The notes under the pieces were generated by a model that saw only the letters and a program-made list of their open reading frames with translations, did no database searches and was not told the origin of the DNA. Shown piece after piece: positions 12,541 through 21,309 of a stretch of 22,873 bases of DNA. Source of the stretch: CAYNFP01 sp964396655. GTDB lineage: Bacteria > Bacillota_I > Bacilli_A > RF39 > UBA660. Numbering within the stretch: the first letter of the stretch is position 1; the number at the start of each line of letters is the position of its first letter. Location of the stretch: NCBI GenBank assembly GCA_964396655.1, contig CAYNFP010000012.1:1-22873 (forward strand). The letters are read 5' to 3'. The position numbers were made by a program, and so were the translations under genes.

Positions 12541-15077
12541 TGAGTGCAAAAACAGAAAAAACATTAGTAGAAAAAATATTTAATTATTCTCTTGAAGAAA
12601 TAATGGGAGATAGATTTGGAAGATATTCTAAGTATATTATTCAAGATAGAGCTTTACCTGATGTTAGAGATGGTTTAAAGCCTGTTCAAAGAAGAATTTT
12701 ATACTCAATGTATAAAGACAAGAATACATATGATAAACCCACTAGAAAGAGCGCTAAAGCTGTTGGAAACGTAATGGGCCAATATCATCCTCATGGAGAT
12801 TCTTCAATATATGATGCAATGGTTCGTATGAGTCAAAATTGGAAACAAAGAGAAGTTTTGATTGATATGCAAGGTAATAATGGTTCTATTGACGGAGATG
12901 GACCTGCTGCAATGCGTTATACTGAAGCTAGACTATCTAAAATAAGTAATGTATTACTTAAAGATATAGAAAAAGATACAGTTTTAATGGCTCCAACTTT
13001 TGATGATGAATCTTTAGAGCCAACTGTGCTTCCAGCTTCTTTTCCTCATTTACTTGTGAATGGAGCTACTGGAATAAGTGCTGGTTATGCTACAAATATT
13101 CCCCCTCATAATTTAGGAGAAGTAATTGATGCTACTATTAAGAGAATAGATAGTCCTAATTCAAGATTAGAAACTATAATGGAATCTATAATTGGACCAG
13201 ATTTTCCTACTGGAGGAATCCTTGAAGGAAAAGAAGGTATAATATCAGCTTATAAAACTGGTAAAGGTAAAGTAATTTTAAAATCAAAATATGAATTCAA
13301 TAAAGAAAAAAGTGTAGAAAAAATAGTAATTACTGAAATTCCATATGATACTTTAAAATGTAATATTATAAAGAAAATTGAAGAAATTAGAATTGATAAA
13401 AAAATAGATGGAATGGTTGAAGTAAGAGATGAATCAGATAAAAATGATAATCTTAGAATAGTAATAGATTTAAAGAAAGATGCTAATAAAGATTTAATAA
13501 TTAATTATTTATTAAAAAATACTGAACTTCAAATAAACTATAATTTTAATGTGGTTGCTATAGTAAACAGAAGACCTAAAACATTAGGACTTTTAGAATT
13601 ATTAGATGCTTTTATAGCTCATCAAAGAGAAGTTGTTGTTAAAAGAACTAAATTTGATTTAGTTCATAGTGAAGCTAGAAAACATATAGTAGATGGATTT
13701 ATAAGAGCTTTAAGTATATTAGATGAAATAATAAAAACAATCAGAAGAAGTAAAAATAAAGGCGATTCTATTGAAAATTTAGTAAAAGAGTTTGAATTTT
13801 CTAGATTACAAGCTGAAGCAATAGTTAACATGCAGTTATATAAATTAACTAATACAGATGTTACTGAACTTCAAAATGAATTAGAATATTTAGCTAATTT
13901 AATTAAAGAATTAAATGAAATATTAAATAGTGAAGAAAAACTTAAAAATGTAATGAAAACTGAATTAAGAGAAATAAAAAAAGAATATGCAAATCCCAGA
14001 AGAACGGTTATAAAAGATGAAGTAAGTGAAATTATTATAGATGAATTAGAAATGGTAAGTAAAGAAGACTTTGTAGTTTGTGTTTCATCTTCTGGTTATA
14101 TAAAAAAGATATCTTTAAAATCATATTCTGCATCTACCGATGAAACTCCAGGATTAAAAGAAGGAGACTATATTGAATCTTTATATAAATTAAATAATTT
14201 AGATACCTTAGTGTTGTTTACTAATAAAGGTAATTATTTATATTTACCAGTTAGAAATATTAATGAATTTAAATATAAAGATATTGGAAGTCATGTAAGT
14301 AATTGGATTTCAATATCAGAAGATGAAAAAGTAATTAAATCTCTTGTAATATCTAAAAATGATAATTATATAGTTACAGCATTTACTAAATTTGGTATGG
14401 TAAAAAGAATGAATATTAAAGATTTTGATGTATCAAGATATTCAAAACCTATAACAATGTTTAAACTAAAAGATAATGATGAATTATTAGGTGTTTCTAA
14501 GTTAGATGACAAAGAAGTGTTATTAGTAACTAAACTTGGTTTAGCTCTTAAATATGAGACTTCTGAGATTCCCGTTGTAGGGTTAAAAACTAGTGGTGTT
14601 AAATCTATAAAATTATCTGATAAAGATGAAGTTGTAAGTGCTTTTGTAATAAATTCTCTAAAAGAATATTTAACAGTATTTACTAATAGAAATACAGCAA
14701 AAAGAATAAAAATATCTGATATTATAAAAACAACTAGAGCTAAAAAAGGTTCTAAAATAATAAACAGCCCTAAATCAAAAGAATATAACATATTAAAATG
14801 TTTTAATTCTTCTTCAAAAAATATATATGGTCTAGTTAGAGATGATATTGCATATATAAAATCAAGTGATATTAATATTATGGATAAAAATAGTGTAGGT
14901 GGAGAAATATCTAAAAAAGATATAATTGATGTATTTAATGTAACAACATTAAAAGTAATAAATAATAAACCTATAGTTGAAGAAAAGGAAGAAATAGTTG
15001 AAGAAATGGTTAAAACTGAAGAACCAAAAGAAAAAAAACTAACTATGAGTGACTTCTTTGACGAATTTAAATTATAG
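12540..15077 (+). CDS. parC: DNA topoisomerase IV subunit A
   Basis: 845 residues. ParC is the DNA-cleaving subunit; Tyr127 in AAMRYTEARLS forms the phosphotyrosine with DNA. The winged-helix region has GNVMGQYHPHGDSSIYDAMV, with Ser88 and Asp92 at the quinolone-sensitive positions (susceptible-type residues). LIDMQGNNGSIDGDGPAAMRY and LLVNGATGISAGYATNIPPHN are further signatures; GNNGSIDGD matches ParC rather than the GNFGS of GyrA. From about residue 500 come beta-propeller blades (VCVSSSGYIKKISLKSY, VTAFTKFGMVKRMNIKDF), and the end is a Glu/Lys tail. ATG overlaps the parE stop (TAATG), so translation is coupled. Confidence 0.93.
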   Translation: MSAKTEKTLVEKIFNYSLEEIMGDRFGRYSKYIIQDRALPDVRDGLKPVQRRILYSMYKDKNTYDKPTRKSAKAVGNVMGQYHPHGDSSIYDAMVRMSQNWKQREVLIDMQGNNGSIDGDGPAAMRYTEARLSKISNVLLKDIEKDTVLMAPTFDDESLEPTVLPASFPHLLVNGATGISAGYATNIPPHNLGEVIDATIKRIDSPNSRLETIMESIIGPDFPTGGILEGKEGIISAYKTGKGKVILKSKYEFNKEKSVEKIVITEIPYDTLKCNIIKKIEEIRIDKKIDGMVEVRDESDKNDNLRIVIDLKKDANKDLIINYLLKNTELQINYNFNVVAIVNRRPKTLGLLELLDAFIAHQREVVVKRTKFDLVHSEARKHIVDGFIRALSILDEIIKTIRRSKNKGDSIENLVKEFEFSRLQAEAIVNMQLYKLTNTDVTELQNELEYLANLIKELNEILNSEEKLKNVMKTELREIKKEYANPRRTVIKDEVSEIIIDELEMVSKEDFVVCVSSSGYIKKISLKSYSASTDETPGLKEGDYIESLYKLNNLDTLVLFTNKGNYLYLPVRNINEFKYKDIGSHVSNWISISEDEKVIKSLVISKNDNYIVTAFTKFGMVKRMNIKDFDVSRYSKPITMFKLKDNDELLGVSKLDDKEVLLVTKLGLALKYETSEIPVVGLKTSGVKSIKLSDKDEVVSAFVINSLKEYLTVFTNRNTAKRIKISDIIKTTRAKKGSKIINSPKSKEYNILKCFNSSSKNIYGLVRDDIAYIKSSDINIMDKNSVGGEISKKDIIDVFNVTTLKVINNKPIVEEKEEIVEEMVKTEEPKEKKLTMSDFFDEFKL

Positions 15078-15102
15078 AAAATATAGATTATCTATATTTT
15101 TT
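15078..15102 (+). terminator. Terminator of parE-parC
   Basis: A 10-bp stem (15078-15087 with 15091-15100) has a three-base loop TTA and a T-run to 15102. It begins at the parC stop. Confidence 0.75.
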
Positions 15103-15136
15103 ATTTAAAATGCATATTATATTCTAGGTGATGTTC

Positions 15137-15502
15137 TTGAAAACCAAAGAAGAATTCAAATCTTTTGTAAATAAAAATCCTTCTTTTGCAGTATATGTAA
15201 ATGAAGGAAAAACTTCATGGCAAAAATTATTTGAATTATATACTTTATATGATGAAGACTCTACTGTTTGGAATGAATATAAAAAAGAAAAATCAAAAGA
15301 TGCATCTTCTTCTTTATCTTTTTCAAGTATCATAAATAGTTTGAAAGGAATAAATTTAGATAATTTTCAAAATAATTTAACAAGTATTCAAAAAGCAGTT
15401 TCTCTTTTAGAAGAATTTACAAGAAAAGATGATAAAAAAACTAATAAAGAAAAACCAAAATCAAAAGATATTGAAAATATAGAAAAATTTTATAGTGATT
15501 AA
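15137..15502 (+). CDS. ylbD: YlbD-like protein
   Basis: 121 residues. The N-terminus KTKEEFKSFVNKNPSFAVYVNEGKTSWQKLFELYTLYDED matches the pattern of Bacillus YlbD (EFKxFVxxHPxLvxxVRxGxxtWQexyEeWxLlgEd), followed by a W and a Ser/Lys-rich low-complexity stretch, then helices. YlbD is annotated in Bacillus as a putative coat protein, but its function is unclear. I chose TTG at 15137, six bases after the SD AGGTG (15126-15130); GTG at 15128 and ATG at 15131 overlap the SD. It abuts ylbE, a pair conserved in Bacilli. Recognition is by memory of the family. Confidence 0.7.
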   Translation: MKTKEEFKSFVNKNPSFAVYVNEGKTSWQKLFELYTLYDEDSTVWNEYKKEKSKDASSSLSFSSIINSLKGINLDNFQNNLTSIQKAVSLLEEFTRKDDKKTNKEKPKSKDIENIEKFYSD

Positions 15503-15727
15503 ATGAGATTTGATATTCAATTAAAGTTAAAAGGAAATCCATTATATATAAAATTTATTAGAGAAAACTCATCTTGGTATAAAATACTGAATAGACAGCC
15601 TGAAATGTTTAATAGAATGGTAGATGAAATGAAAGAAAAATATAAAATCAGAACTACTGATAAAATAAACAATATAGTAGATAGTGTTGATTTAATAACT
15701 AAATTCTTAAAAGTTACAAACGAATAA
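15503..15727 (+). CDS. ylbE: YlbE-like protein
   Basis: 74 residues, mostly helical, with PLYIKFIRENSSWYKILNRQPEMFNRMVDEMKEKYK resembling Bacillus YlbE (ylrFLRlnPkWYRlLsRnPekmnefE..AKehf). The WYKILNRQPE segment is the clearest match. The ATG touches the ylbD stop (TAAATG) with no separate SD, so translation depends on coupling to ylbD. The molecular function is unknown in the family. The ylbD-ylbE order is as in Bacillus, which supports both assignments. Confidence 0.75.
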   Translation: MRFDIQLKLKGNPLYIKFIRENSSWYKILNRQPEMFNRMVDEMKEKYKIRTTDKINNIVDSVDLITKFLKVTNE

Positions 15728-15756
15728 AAAGATTAGAGAGTTCTTTCTAATCTTTT
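15727..15756. terminator. Bidirectional terminator between ylbE and the zincin gene
   Basis: AAAAGATTAGA (15727-15737) pairs with TCTAATCTTTT (15746-15756), giving an 11-bp stem flanked by an A-run and a T-run. The stop of the minus-strand gene lies in the left arm. Confidence 0.75.
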
Positions 15757-16800
15757 AACTTTACGTCCTAAACTTTCTAAATACAGAAAATATTCTTCTG
15801 AATCTTCTTTTTCAGGATTATTTAATATAGCATTTTCTTTCATTTTTTTTATGATAATATCAATAAAATTCTTCTTTATTTCATTTAATTCTTTTTTATT
15901 TTGCAAACACTCATTTAAACGAATATCATTTAACCACATATTTAAATAATTAAAATTTACTTTACCCACAATTTTTAACAAGTAATTTTTATTTAATGTT
16001 ATTCTTGAATAAATAATTTCTTTTTTAAAACTATTATAAAATTCATAAATCAAAAATTTAAATTTATCACAAAATGATATAGATTTATTTTCACAGTAAT
16101 ATTCTTCCATTATTTTACCGCCTAAAGCCTTAAAAATCTCAAAAATATTATCTGTTTCAATATCTGTAATTATTTCTTCAAAAATTGATTCATCTATTTC
16201 ATCATCTATATTAATTAATTCAATTCCAAGTTTATGACAAGTTATAATCTTTTTATTTTTATATGATTCTCCAATTAAATTTCTCGTTATTGCGTGAACT
16301 ATTTCATGTATAAGCATTAAATCATCAGCAAAAAAGATTGGAATAAATATTTTGTTTTTATATTTATTATCTATAATTTTAGAGTGTTGTTTACAAGCAG
16401 ATTCTTGTATAGCTCTATCTTTTTGTAGAAAAAGATTTAAGTCACTTAATTCGTTTTTGGAAAAAGATGTTAAATCATCTGTTGAAAAAACAATCTTATT
16501 TAAATCACGATATTTTGATTTAAGACTTTTACTTTCTTCTTTTGCTTCTTTAATTAGCTTTGAGTATAAATCTTTTATATATTTAAAATTTAATGAAAGA
16601 GTCATTCCTTCATCAAGTTTAAATTCTCTTTTTTTATCATAATTACAGTAAAATATAAATTCTATATTTTTTATTCTTTCTTCTATAATATCTCTATATT
16701 CTTCTCCATAATATAAAACAAAAGATTCTATTAATATATTCATAGAATTTTTTAATTTTATTTCAATATCTTTAGAAATACTTTCTTTTATTTTACCCAT
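15733..16800 (-). CDS. Putative HExxH zinc metallopeptidase
   Basis: 355 residues. FFADDLMLIHEIVHAITRNL places the zincin helix HEIVH at 165-169 (H165, E166, H169), and SIFEEIITDIETD (205-217) about 40 residues later can supply the third zinc ligand and supporting Asp, as in gluzincins. Helical, charged flanks carry no signal peptide or membrane segment, so it should act in the cytoplasm. I do not recognise the family. The SD AAGGGGAG precedes ATG. It is last of three minus-strand genes after a MazF-like barrel and a ferritin-like protein, all probably reading from the promoter near 17776-17804. The substrate is unknown. Confidence 0.65.
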   Translation of the reverse strand: MGKIKESISKDIEIKLKNSMNILIESFVLYYGEEYRDIIEERIKNIEFIFYCNYDKKREFKLDEGMTLSLNFKYIKDLYSKLIKEAKEESKSLKSKYRDLNKIVFSTDDLTSFSKNELSDLNLFLQKDRAIQESACKQHSKIIDNKYKNKIFIPIFFADDLMLIHEIVHAITRNLIGESYKNKKIITCHKLGIELINIDDEIDESIFEEIITDIETDNIFEIFKALGGKIMEEYYCENKSISFCDKFKFLIYEFYNSFKKEIIYSRITLNKNYLLKIVGKVNFNYLNMWLNDIRLNECLQNKKELNEIKKNFIDIIIKKMKENAILNNPEKEDSEEYFLYLESLGRKVKRLERTL

Positions 16801-16818
16801 AAACTCCCCTTAAAATTT

Positions 16819-17253
16819 TTATAAATATTTTTTTAAATCCTCTACAGCTTTTTTTTGAAATTTTAATAATTTATTTGCTAGTAAGTTTATTTTAATATCT
16901 GTATTTTTGTAATCTTCTATTTTCTTTTCCATTTCAATAATACCCATAGAATAACCACGAATTAATATTTCAGCAACTTTGGAATCTGAATTATCTTTAT
17001 CAATTTCCATACTCATAGTTGCATTAGCGGTTATACTGGTTAATATATTTGGCCCTATTTTTTTTATATTATTATTTTCTAATATTTTTTTTGATTTTTT
17101 AAATATTTCTTCATATTCTTTTAACTCATCACTTATTTTATCTTTTATTTTGTTATCTTTCTTTTTTAAGATGTTTAATAATTTAGTTAAAGTTTTAACT
17201 CCCATATCAGAAGTTTCATAAATATGTAGTAATAATTCATTATTTGTATCCAT
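16819..17253 (-). CDS. Ferritin-like helical bundle protein
   Basis: 144 residues, all helical: NNELLLHIYETSDMGVKTLTKLLNIL, a charged helix, then ITANATMSMEIDKDNSDSKVAEILIRGYSMGIIEMEKKIEDYKN and a final LANKLLKFQKKAVEDLKKYL. The IYxxxxMGVxTL opening, the GxxMGIIEMxKxI helix and the KLLKFQ close match a clostridial family of small bundles I recall with no assigned role, probably ferritin/DUF2383-like. No complete di-iron EXXH set is evident. ATG at 17253 is five bases after the SD AGGTGA; the GTG at 17262 lies in that SD. It ends 18 bases before the zincin gene. Confidence 0.6.
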   Translation of the reverse strand: MDTNNELLLHIYETSDMGVKTLTKLLNILKKKDNKIKDKISDELKEYEEIFKKSKKILENNNIKKIGPNILTSITANATMSMEIDKDNSDSKVAEILIRGYSMGIIEMEKKIEDYKNTDIKINLLANKLLKFQKKAVEDLKKYL

Positions 17254-17314
17254 TTTTATCACCTAATATTATTATTAACTAAAAATATATTTAAATATTA
17301 GAAAATATTGGAAA

Positions 17315-17749
17315 TTATTTTATAACTCTATTTCTAATTATTTGATTTTCTATATCACTTAAAACATCAAAATAATTTTTGTCTCCTCTATAGTAATTGT
17401 TATAAAATTCTAAAATATATTTTAAAAATTCAATATAATATTGTGGAATAATTTCTCCAATTTCTTCATAAGCACATATTTTAGATTCCCTAATAGGCGC
17501 TAAAGATATCGAACATGGTTTATTATATTTAAAATTATAATAGTTAGCCATATTTATGTCTAAATAGAAACTACTATCTTTTTCTATTATATTAGAACCC
17601 ATAATACAAACATGATATAAATGACCAACTTCGCTTATTATTACAGAAGGTCTGCCATTTTCCCAAGCATGATCTACAAATGTTCTTCCTTCCAAATTAT
17701 TTAAAATCAAATTTTTAATTAAAATAATTTTACCATTTTCACATGACAT
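17315..17749 (-). CDS. MazF/PemK-like barrel protein, orphan
   Basis: 144 residues. GKIILIKNLILNN, then a loop and HAWENGRPSVIISEVGHLYHVCIMGSN resemble the beginning of MazF/PemK toxins (gDIvlvdf ... RPaLVIS), and RPSVIIS is the family's usual strand. The rest (SISLAPIRESKI, EEIGEIIP, then a helix EFLKYILEFYNNYYRGDK) is compatible with the PemK end, but the sequence is diverged and no antitoxin gene is adjacent, so it may be a non-toxic barrel. ATG at 17749 is seven bases after the SD AGGGGGA; the upstream in-frame start was rejected because its reading includes this SD. Confidence 0.5.
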   Translation of the reverse strand: MSCENGKIILIKNLILNNLEGRTFVDHAWENGRPSVIISEVGHLYHVCIMGSNIIEKDSSFYLDINMANYYNFKYNKPCSISLAPIRESKICAYEEIGEIIPQYYIEFLKYILEFYNNYYRGDKNYFDVLSDIENQIIRNRVIK

Positions 17750-17775
17750 AAATTTATCCCCCTGAACAAGGATAT

Positions 17776-17804
17776 ATAATATCAAAAAGATGTTTAAATT
17801 TCAA
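17776..17804 (-). promoter_or_regulatory. Promoter of the barrel/helical/zincin cluster
   Basis: On the minus strand -35 TTGAAA (17804-17799), a 17-base spacer and -10 TATTAT (17781-17776) start near 17769, with a leader of about 20 nt. It interlocks with the lepA promoter: the lepA -35 lies in this promoter's spacer. Confidence 0.6.
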
Positions 17805-17821
17805 TATTAATCTGTTATAAT
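17793..17821 (+). promoter_or_regulatory. Promoter of lepA
   Basis: -35 TTTAAA (17793-17798), a 17-base spacer and extended -10 TGTTATAAT (17813-17821) start near 17828, leaving a leader of about 10 nt before ATG at 17838. Confidence 0.6.
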
Positions 17822-17837
17822 AAGAAAAGTGAATTTT

Positions 17838-19622
17838 ATGGAACAAGAAAAAATTAGAAATTTTTCTATAATAGCACATATTGATCATGGTAAAAGTACT
17901 TTAGCAGATAGAATACTTGATAAATGTGGTGCGGTTAGTGAAAGAGAAAAAAAAGATCAGATTTTAGATAATATGGATTTAGAGCGTGAACGTGGCATTA
18001 CTATTAAACTAAATGCAGTTGAACTTAACTATAAAGGTTATACTTTTCATTTAATAGATACTCCAGGGCATGTGGATTTTTCATATGAAGTAAGTAGAAG
18101 TTTAGCTGCTTGTGAAGGCGCTATTTTGGTGGTTGATGCAACTCAGGGAATTGAAGCTCAAACTTTAGCTAATCTTCATTTAGCTCTTGATAATAAATTA
18201 AAAATAATACCGGTTATTAATAAAATAGATTTACCAGCAGCTGATATAAATAAAGTCAAAAGAGAACTATGTGATTTAATAGGTTTTGAAGAAGAAGAAA
18301 TTATATTATGTAGTGCTAAAACAGGAGAAGGCATTGAAGCTCTTTTAGATGCTATAGTTGATAGAATACCCAGTCCAAAATCCACTTCTAATGGTTTAAG
18401 AGCACTTATTTTTGATAGTTATTTTGACTCATATAAAGGTATTGTTATATTACTTAGATTATTTGGAGGAAAAGTTTCTGTTGGAGATAAAATTAAAATG
18501 CTATCCAATAATAAAATTTATGAAGTATTAGAATTAGGAAAACATACTCCAAAGGAAAAAAAGTTAAATAGTTTATCAGCTGGAGAAGTTGGGTATTTAT
18601 CGGGAAGTATAAAAAGTATTGATGATGTAAGAGTGGGGGACACTATTTCAAAAGAAAATGAATTAGTAGAGCCTTTGCCAGGTTATAAAGCTATGAAACC
18701 CATGGTATATTCTGGGTTATATCCGCTTGATTCAACTAAATACAATTTATTAAAAGATGCATTAATGAAACTAAAGTTAAATGATGCAGCTTTAAATTTT
18801 GAACCAGAAACTTCTACAGCTTTAGGATTTGGTTTTAGATGTGGTTTTTTAGGCCTTTTACATATGGAAATAATAGAAGAAAGAATTGAAAGGGAATTTA
18901 ATATAGACTTAATCGCTACTTCACCTTCTGTTGTTTATGAAGTTGAATTAACAGATAGAAGTGTTATTTTTATTGATAGTCCTAGTAAAATGCCTGAACA
19001 AATTAAAATTTCTTCTATAAAAGAGCCATTTGTATTAGCAAGAATATTTATTCCTAATGAATATGTAGGTCCTATTATGGAATTATGTCAAGATAAAAGG
19101 GGCATATATAAGAGTTTAGAATATATTGATGAAAAAAGAGTAACTATTACTTATGAAATACCTTTATCTGAGATAGTTTATGATTTTTTTGATAAATTAA
19201 AAAGTTGTACCAAAGGATATGCTTCTTTAGATTATGATTTTATAGGCAATAAAGAAAGCAAATTGGTAAAAATGGATATTTTATTAAATGGAGATACTAT
19301 AGATGCTCTTAGTATTATAGTACATAAAGATTCTGCATATAAAAGAGGTAAAATAATAGTAGAAAATTTAAAAAAGATAATACCAAAGCAAATGTTTTCA
19401 GTTCCAATACAAGCCGCTATAGGATCAAAAATAATAGCAAGAGAAGATATACAAGCTATGAAAAAGAATGTTTTAGCTAAATGCTATGGTGGAGATGTTT
19501 CAAGAAAAAGAAAACTATTAGAAAAACAAAAAGAAGGTAAAAAAAGAATGAAACAAATTGGAAATGTTTCAATTCCTCAAGAAGCATTCTTATCAGTTTT
19601 AAGTATGGATAAGAGTGAATAA
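17838..19622 (+). CDS. lepA: Elongation factor 4 (LepA)
   Basis: 594 residues, the usual EF-4 length. This translational GTPase acts on stalled or mispositioned 70S ribosomes and in 30S biogenesis. G1 AHIDHGKST (13-21), G2 RGITI (52-56), G3 DTPGH (74-78), G4 NKID (128-131) and G5 CSAKTG are present, followed by domain II, and the EF-4-specific C-terminus NVLAKCYGGDVSRKRKLLEKQKEGKKRMKQ (read in pieces). ATG at 17838 follows the weak SD GTGA by five bases; the in-frame GTG at 17829 is part of that SD. It heads an operon with an unknown gene and hemW; lepA-hemW is a common Bacilli order. Confidence 0.95.
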   Translation: MEQEKIRNFSIIAHIDHGKSTLADRILDKCGAVSEREKKDQILDNMDLERERGITIKLNAVELNYKGYTFHLIDTPGHVDFSYEVSRSLAACEGAILVVDATQGIEAQTLANLHLALDNKLKIIPVINKIDLPAADINKVKRELCDLIGFEEEEIILCSAKTGEGIEALLDAIVDRIPSPKSTSNGLRALIFDSYFDSYKGIVILLRLFGGKVSVGDKIKMLSNNKIYEVLELGKHTPKEKKLNSLSAGEVGYLSGSIKSIDDVRVGDTISKENELVEPLPGYKAMKPMVYSGLYPLDSTKYNLLKDALMKLKLNDAALNFEPETSTALGFGFRCGFLGLLHMEIIEERIEREFNIDLIATSPSVVYEVELTDRSVIFIDSPSKMPEQIKISSIKEPFVLARIFIPNEYVGPIMELCQDKRGIYKSLEYIDEKRVTITYEIPLSEIVYDFFDKLKSCTKGYASLDYDFIGNKESKLVKMDILLNGDTIDALSIIVHKDSAYKRGKIIVENLKKIIPKQMFSVPIQAAIGSKIIAREDIQAMKKNVLAKCYGGDVSRKRKLLEKQKEGKKRMKQIGNVSIPQEAFLSVLSMDKSE

Positions 19623-19623
19623 T

Positions 19624-20184
19624 ATGATAACATTAAGAAATCCATATAATAATGTAGTTATAGTAGAAGATACAAGAGATTTTGGTAGAAATTTACAGTT
19701 TTCTTATTTTGATAATGAAGTCTTAATGTCTTTAAATACTAAAAGTCAATTTAAAATGTTTATTATCACTAATGATAATAAAGAAATATTTAATGTTTTT
19801 AAAAAATTTTTATTATCAATTAAAGAATCTAATTTATATGATATTGAAACAGATGGATATTGCTATGATTATTCAGAATATTTTATTAGTCAAAAATTAG
19901 CTTTTAATATTATTTATGATAAAGTTAATGATGTTATATCTATATTTGATGCTAGAAGTAATGAGTGTCCTATAATGTTTAATATTTATGAAGGTGAAGA
20001 TGAAATATTAATTGCTTTTAGGGTGATTCAAATTGATAAAATAAAACTAATTGATAAAATAAAAATATCAATTGGTTCAGAAGATAAAGAGTTTGATGAA
20101 TTATATATATCATTTTTAAAATTATTTGAGTCCCTTATAAATAGTGATTCACTTAAACTAGTAAACAAAAGAAAAATATGTTAG
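19624..20184 (+). CDS. Hypothetical protein between lepA and hemW
   Basis: 186 residues, not recognised. It opens with MITLRNPYNNVVIVEDTRDF and reads as alternating strands and helices (FKMFIITNDNKEIFNVFKKFLL, YDKVNDVISIFDAR, EDEILIAFRVIQIDKIKLID), a mixed alpha/beta soluble fold, with no signal or membrane segment. The last residues are KRKIC, ending in TAG. ATG at 19624 lies one base after the lepA stop, and an in-frame GTG at 19615 inside lepA is the alternative. The weak SD GAGTGA suggests translational coupling. Usual lepA-hemW neighbours have no gene here. Confidence 0.65.
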   Translation: MITLRNPYNNVVIVEDTRDFGRNLQFSYFDNEVLMSLNTKSQFKMFIITNDNKEIFNVFKKFLLSIKESNLYDIETDGYCYDYSEYFISQKLAFNIIYDKVNDVISIFDARSNECPIMFNIYEGEDEILIAFRVIQIDKIKLIDKIKISIGSEDKEFDELYISFLKLFESLINSDSLKLVNKRKIC

Positions 20185-20202
20185 AATAAATTTGTGATTA
20201 GA

Positions 20203-21288
20203 ATGAGAAGTGTTTATATTCATATTCCTTTTTGTAAAAGCATTTGTTCATATTGTGACTTTGCTAAAGTAATCCATAATAAATCATGGGTTGATGTTTA
20301 TTTGCAAGAATTAGAGTGTGAAATTGATAAATATTATGAAGAAGATCAAATAAAAACTTTATATATAGGTGGTGGCACTCCATCTTCATTGAATGTATTA
20401 GAATTAAGAAAATTATTTAAAATTATCAAAAAAATTAAATTATCTGATGAATGTGAATTTACTTTTGAAGTTAATGTAAATGATATTAGCCAAGAATTAT
20501 GCAATATTTTAAAAGAAAATAAAGTTAATAGAATAAGTGTTGGAGTAGAAAGTTTTGATAAATTTAATTTAAGATTTTTGAATAGAAAACATACCAAAAA
20601 AGAAATATTTAAAAATATTAAACTTTTAAAAGAAAATGATTTTAATAATATAAATGTAGATTTAATATATGCGCTACCAATAGAAAATTACAAAGTATTC
20701 AAATCAGATTTAAATAAAATACTAAAGCTTGATGTACCACATATTAGTACATATTCTTTAATTATTGAGCCAAACACAGTGTTATCAAACAATAATATAA
20801 AGAGTATTGATGAAGAAAATGACTTTAAAATGTATGAGTATATCTGCAAAAAACTTAAAAATTCTGGTTATAATCATTATGAAGTTAGTAACTTTTCAAG
20901 ACCTGGATTTGAGTCAATTCATAATCTTAATTATTGGAATAATTCAGAATATTATGGTTTTGGTCTTGGATCTCACGGATATATTAATGGTGTTAGATAC
21001 GAAAATACAAGAAGTTTAAATAATTATATAAATAAAAATTATAGATTTAGTGAGTATATAGTATCTAAAAAAGAAGAAATGGAAAACGAAATAATATTAG
21101 GTTTAAGAAAACTAGAAGGAATTAATATATTTGATTTCTTTCAAAAATATGATATTAATATTCAAGATGTATTTGATATAAAATATGCATTAAAAAATAA
21201 TCTTTTGATTCTTAAAAATAAATATTTAATGATACCAGAAGATAAAATATATATAATGAATGAAATATTAAATAATATAATAAAATAA
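20203..21288 (+). CDS. hemW: Radical SAM protein HemW
   Basis: 361 residues. The radical SAM cysteines are C11, C15 and C18 in FCKSICSYCDF (CxxxCxxC), with no fourth cysteine as in HemN (CxxCxC), so HemW rather than coproporphyrinogen dehydrogenase. TLYIGGGTPSSL, FTFEVNVNDIS, ISVGVESFDKFNLRFLNR and YALPIEN follow the family; HNLNYWNNSEYYGFGLGSHGYINGVRYENT is the HemW core, and the HemW-type C-terminal domain is present. HemW is thought to carry or insert heme in proteins of electron transport. No other heme gene is in the window. ATG at 20203 is five bases after GTGAT; the GTG at 20194 is in that SD. Confidence 0.9.
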   Translation: MRSVYIHIPFCKSICSYCDFAKVIHNKSWVDVYLQELECEIDKYYEEDQIKTLYIGGGTPSSLNVLELRKLFKIIKKIKLSDECEFTFEVNVNDISQELCNILKENKVNRISVGVESFDKFNLRFLNRKHTKKEIFKNIKLLKENDFNNINVDLIYALPIENYKVFKSDLNKILKLDVPHISTYSLIIEPNTVLSNNNIKSIDEENDFKMYEYICKKLKNSGYNHYEVSNFSRPGFESIHNLNYWNNSEYYGFGLGSHGYINGVRYENTRSLNNYINKNYRFSEYIVSKKEEMENEIILGLRKLEGINIFDFFQKYDINIQDVFDIKYALKNNLLILKNKYLMIPEDKIYIMNEILNNIIK

Positions 21289-21309
21289 CTACAAATTTAT
21301 AACAAAGTA

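Noticed and set aside
14366..14791. 141-residue minus-strand ORF inside parC
   Set aside because: Antisense to a confident gene; no SD and no recognisable domain.
15128..15133. GTG at 15128 or ATG at 15131 as the ylbD start
   Set aside because: Both overlap the SD AGGTGAT; TTG at 15137 has proper spacing.
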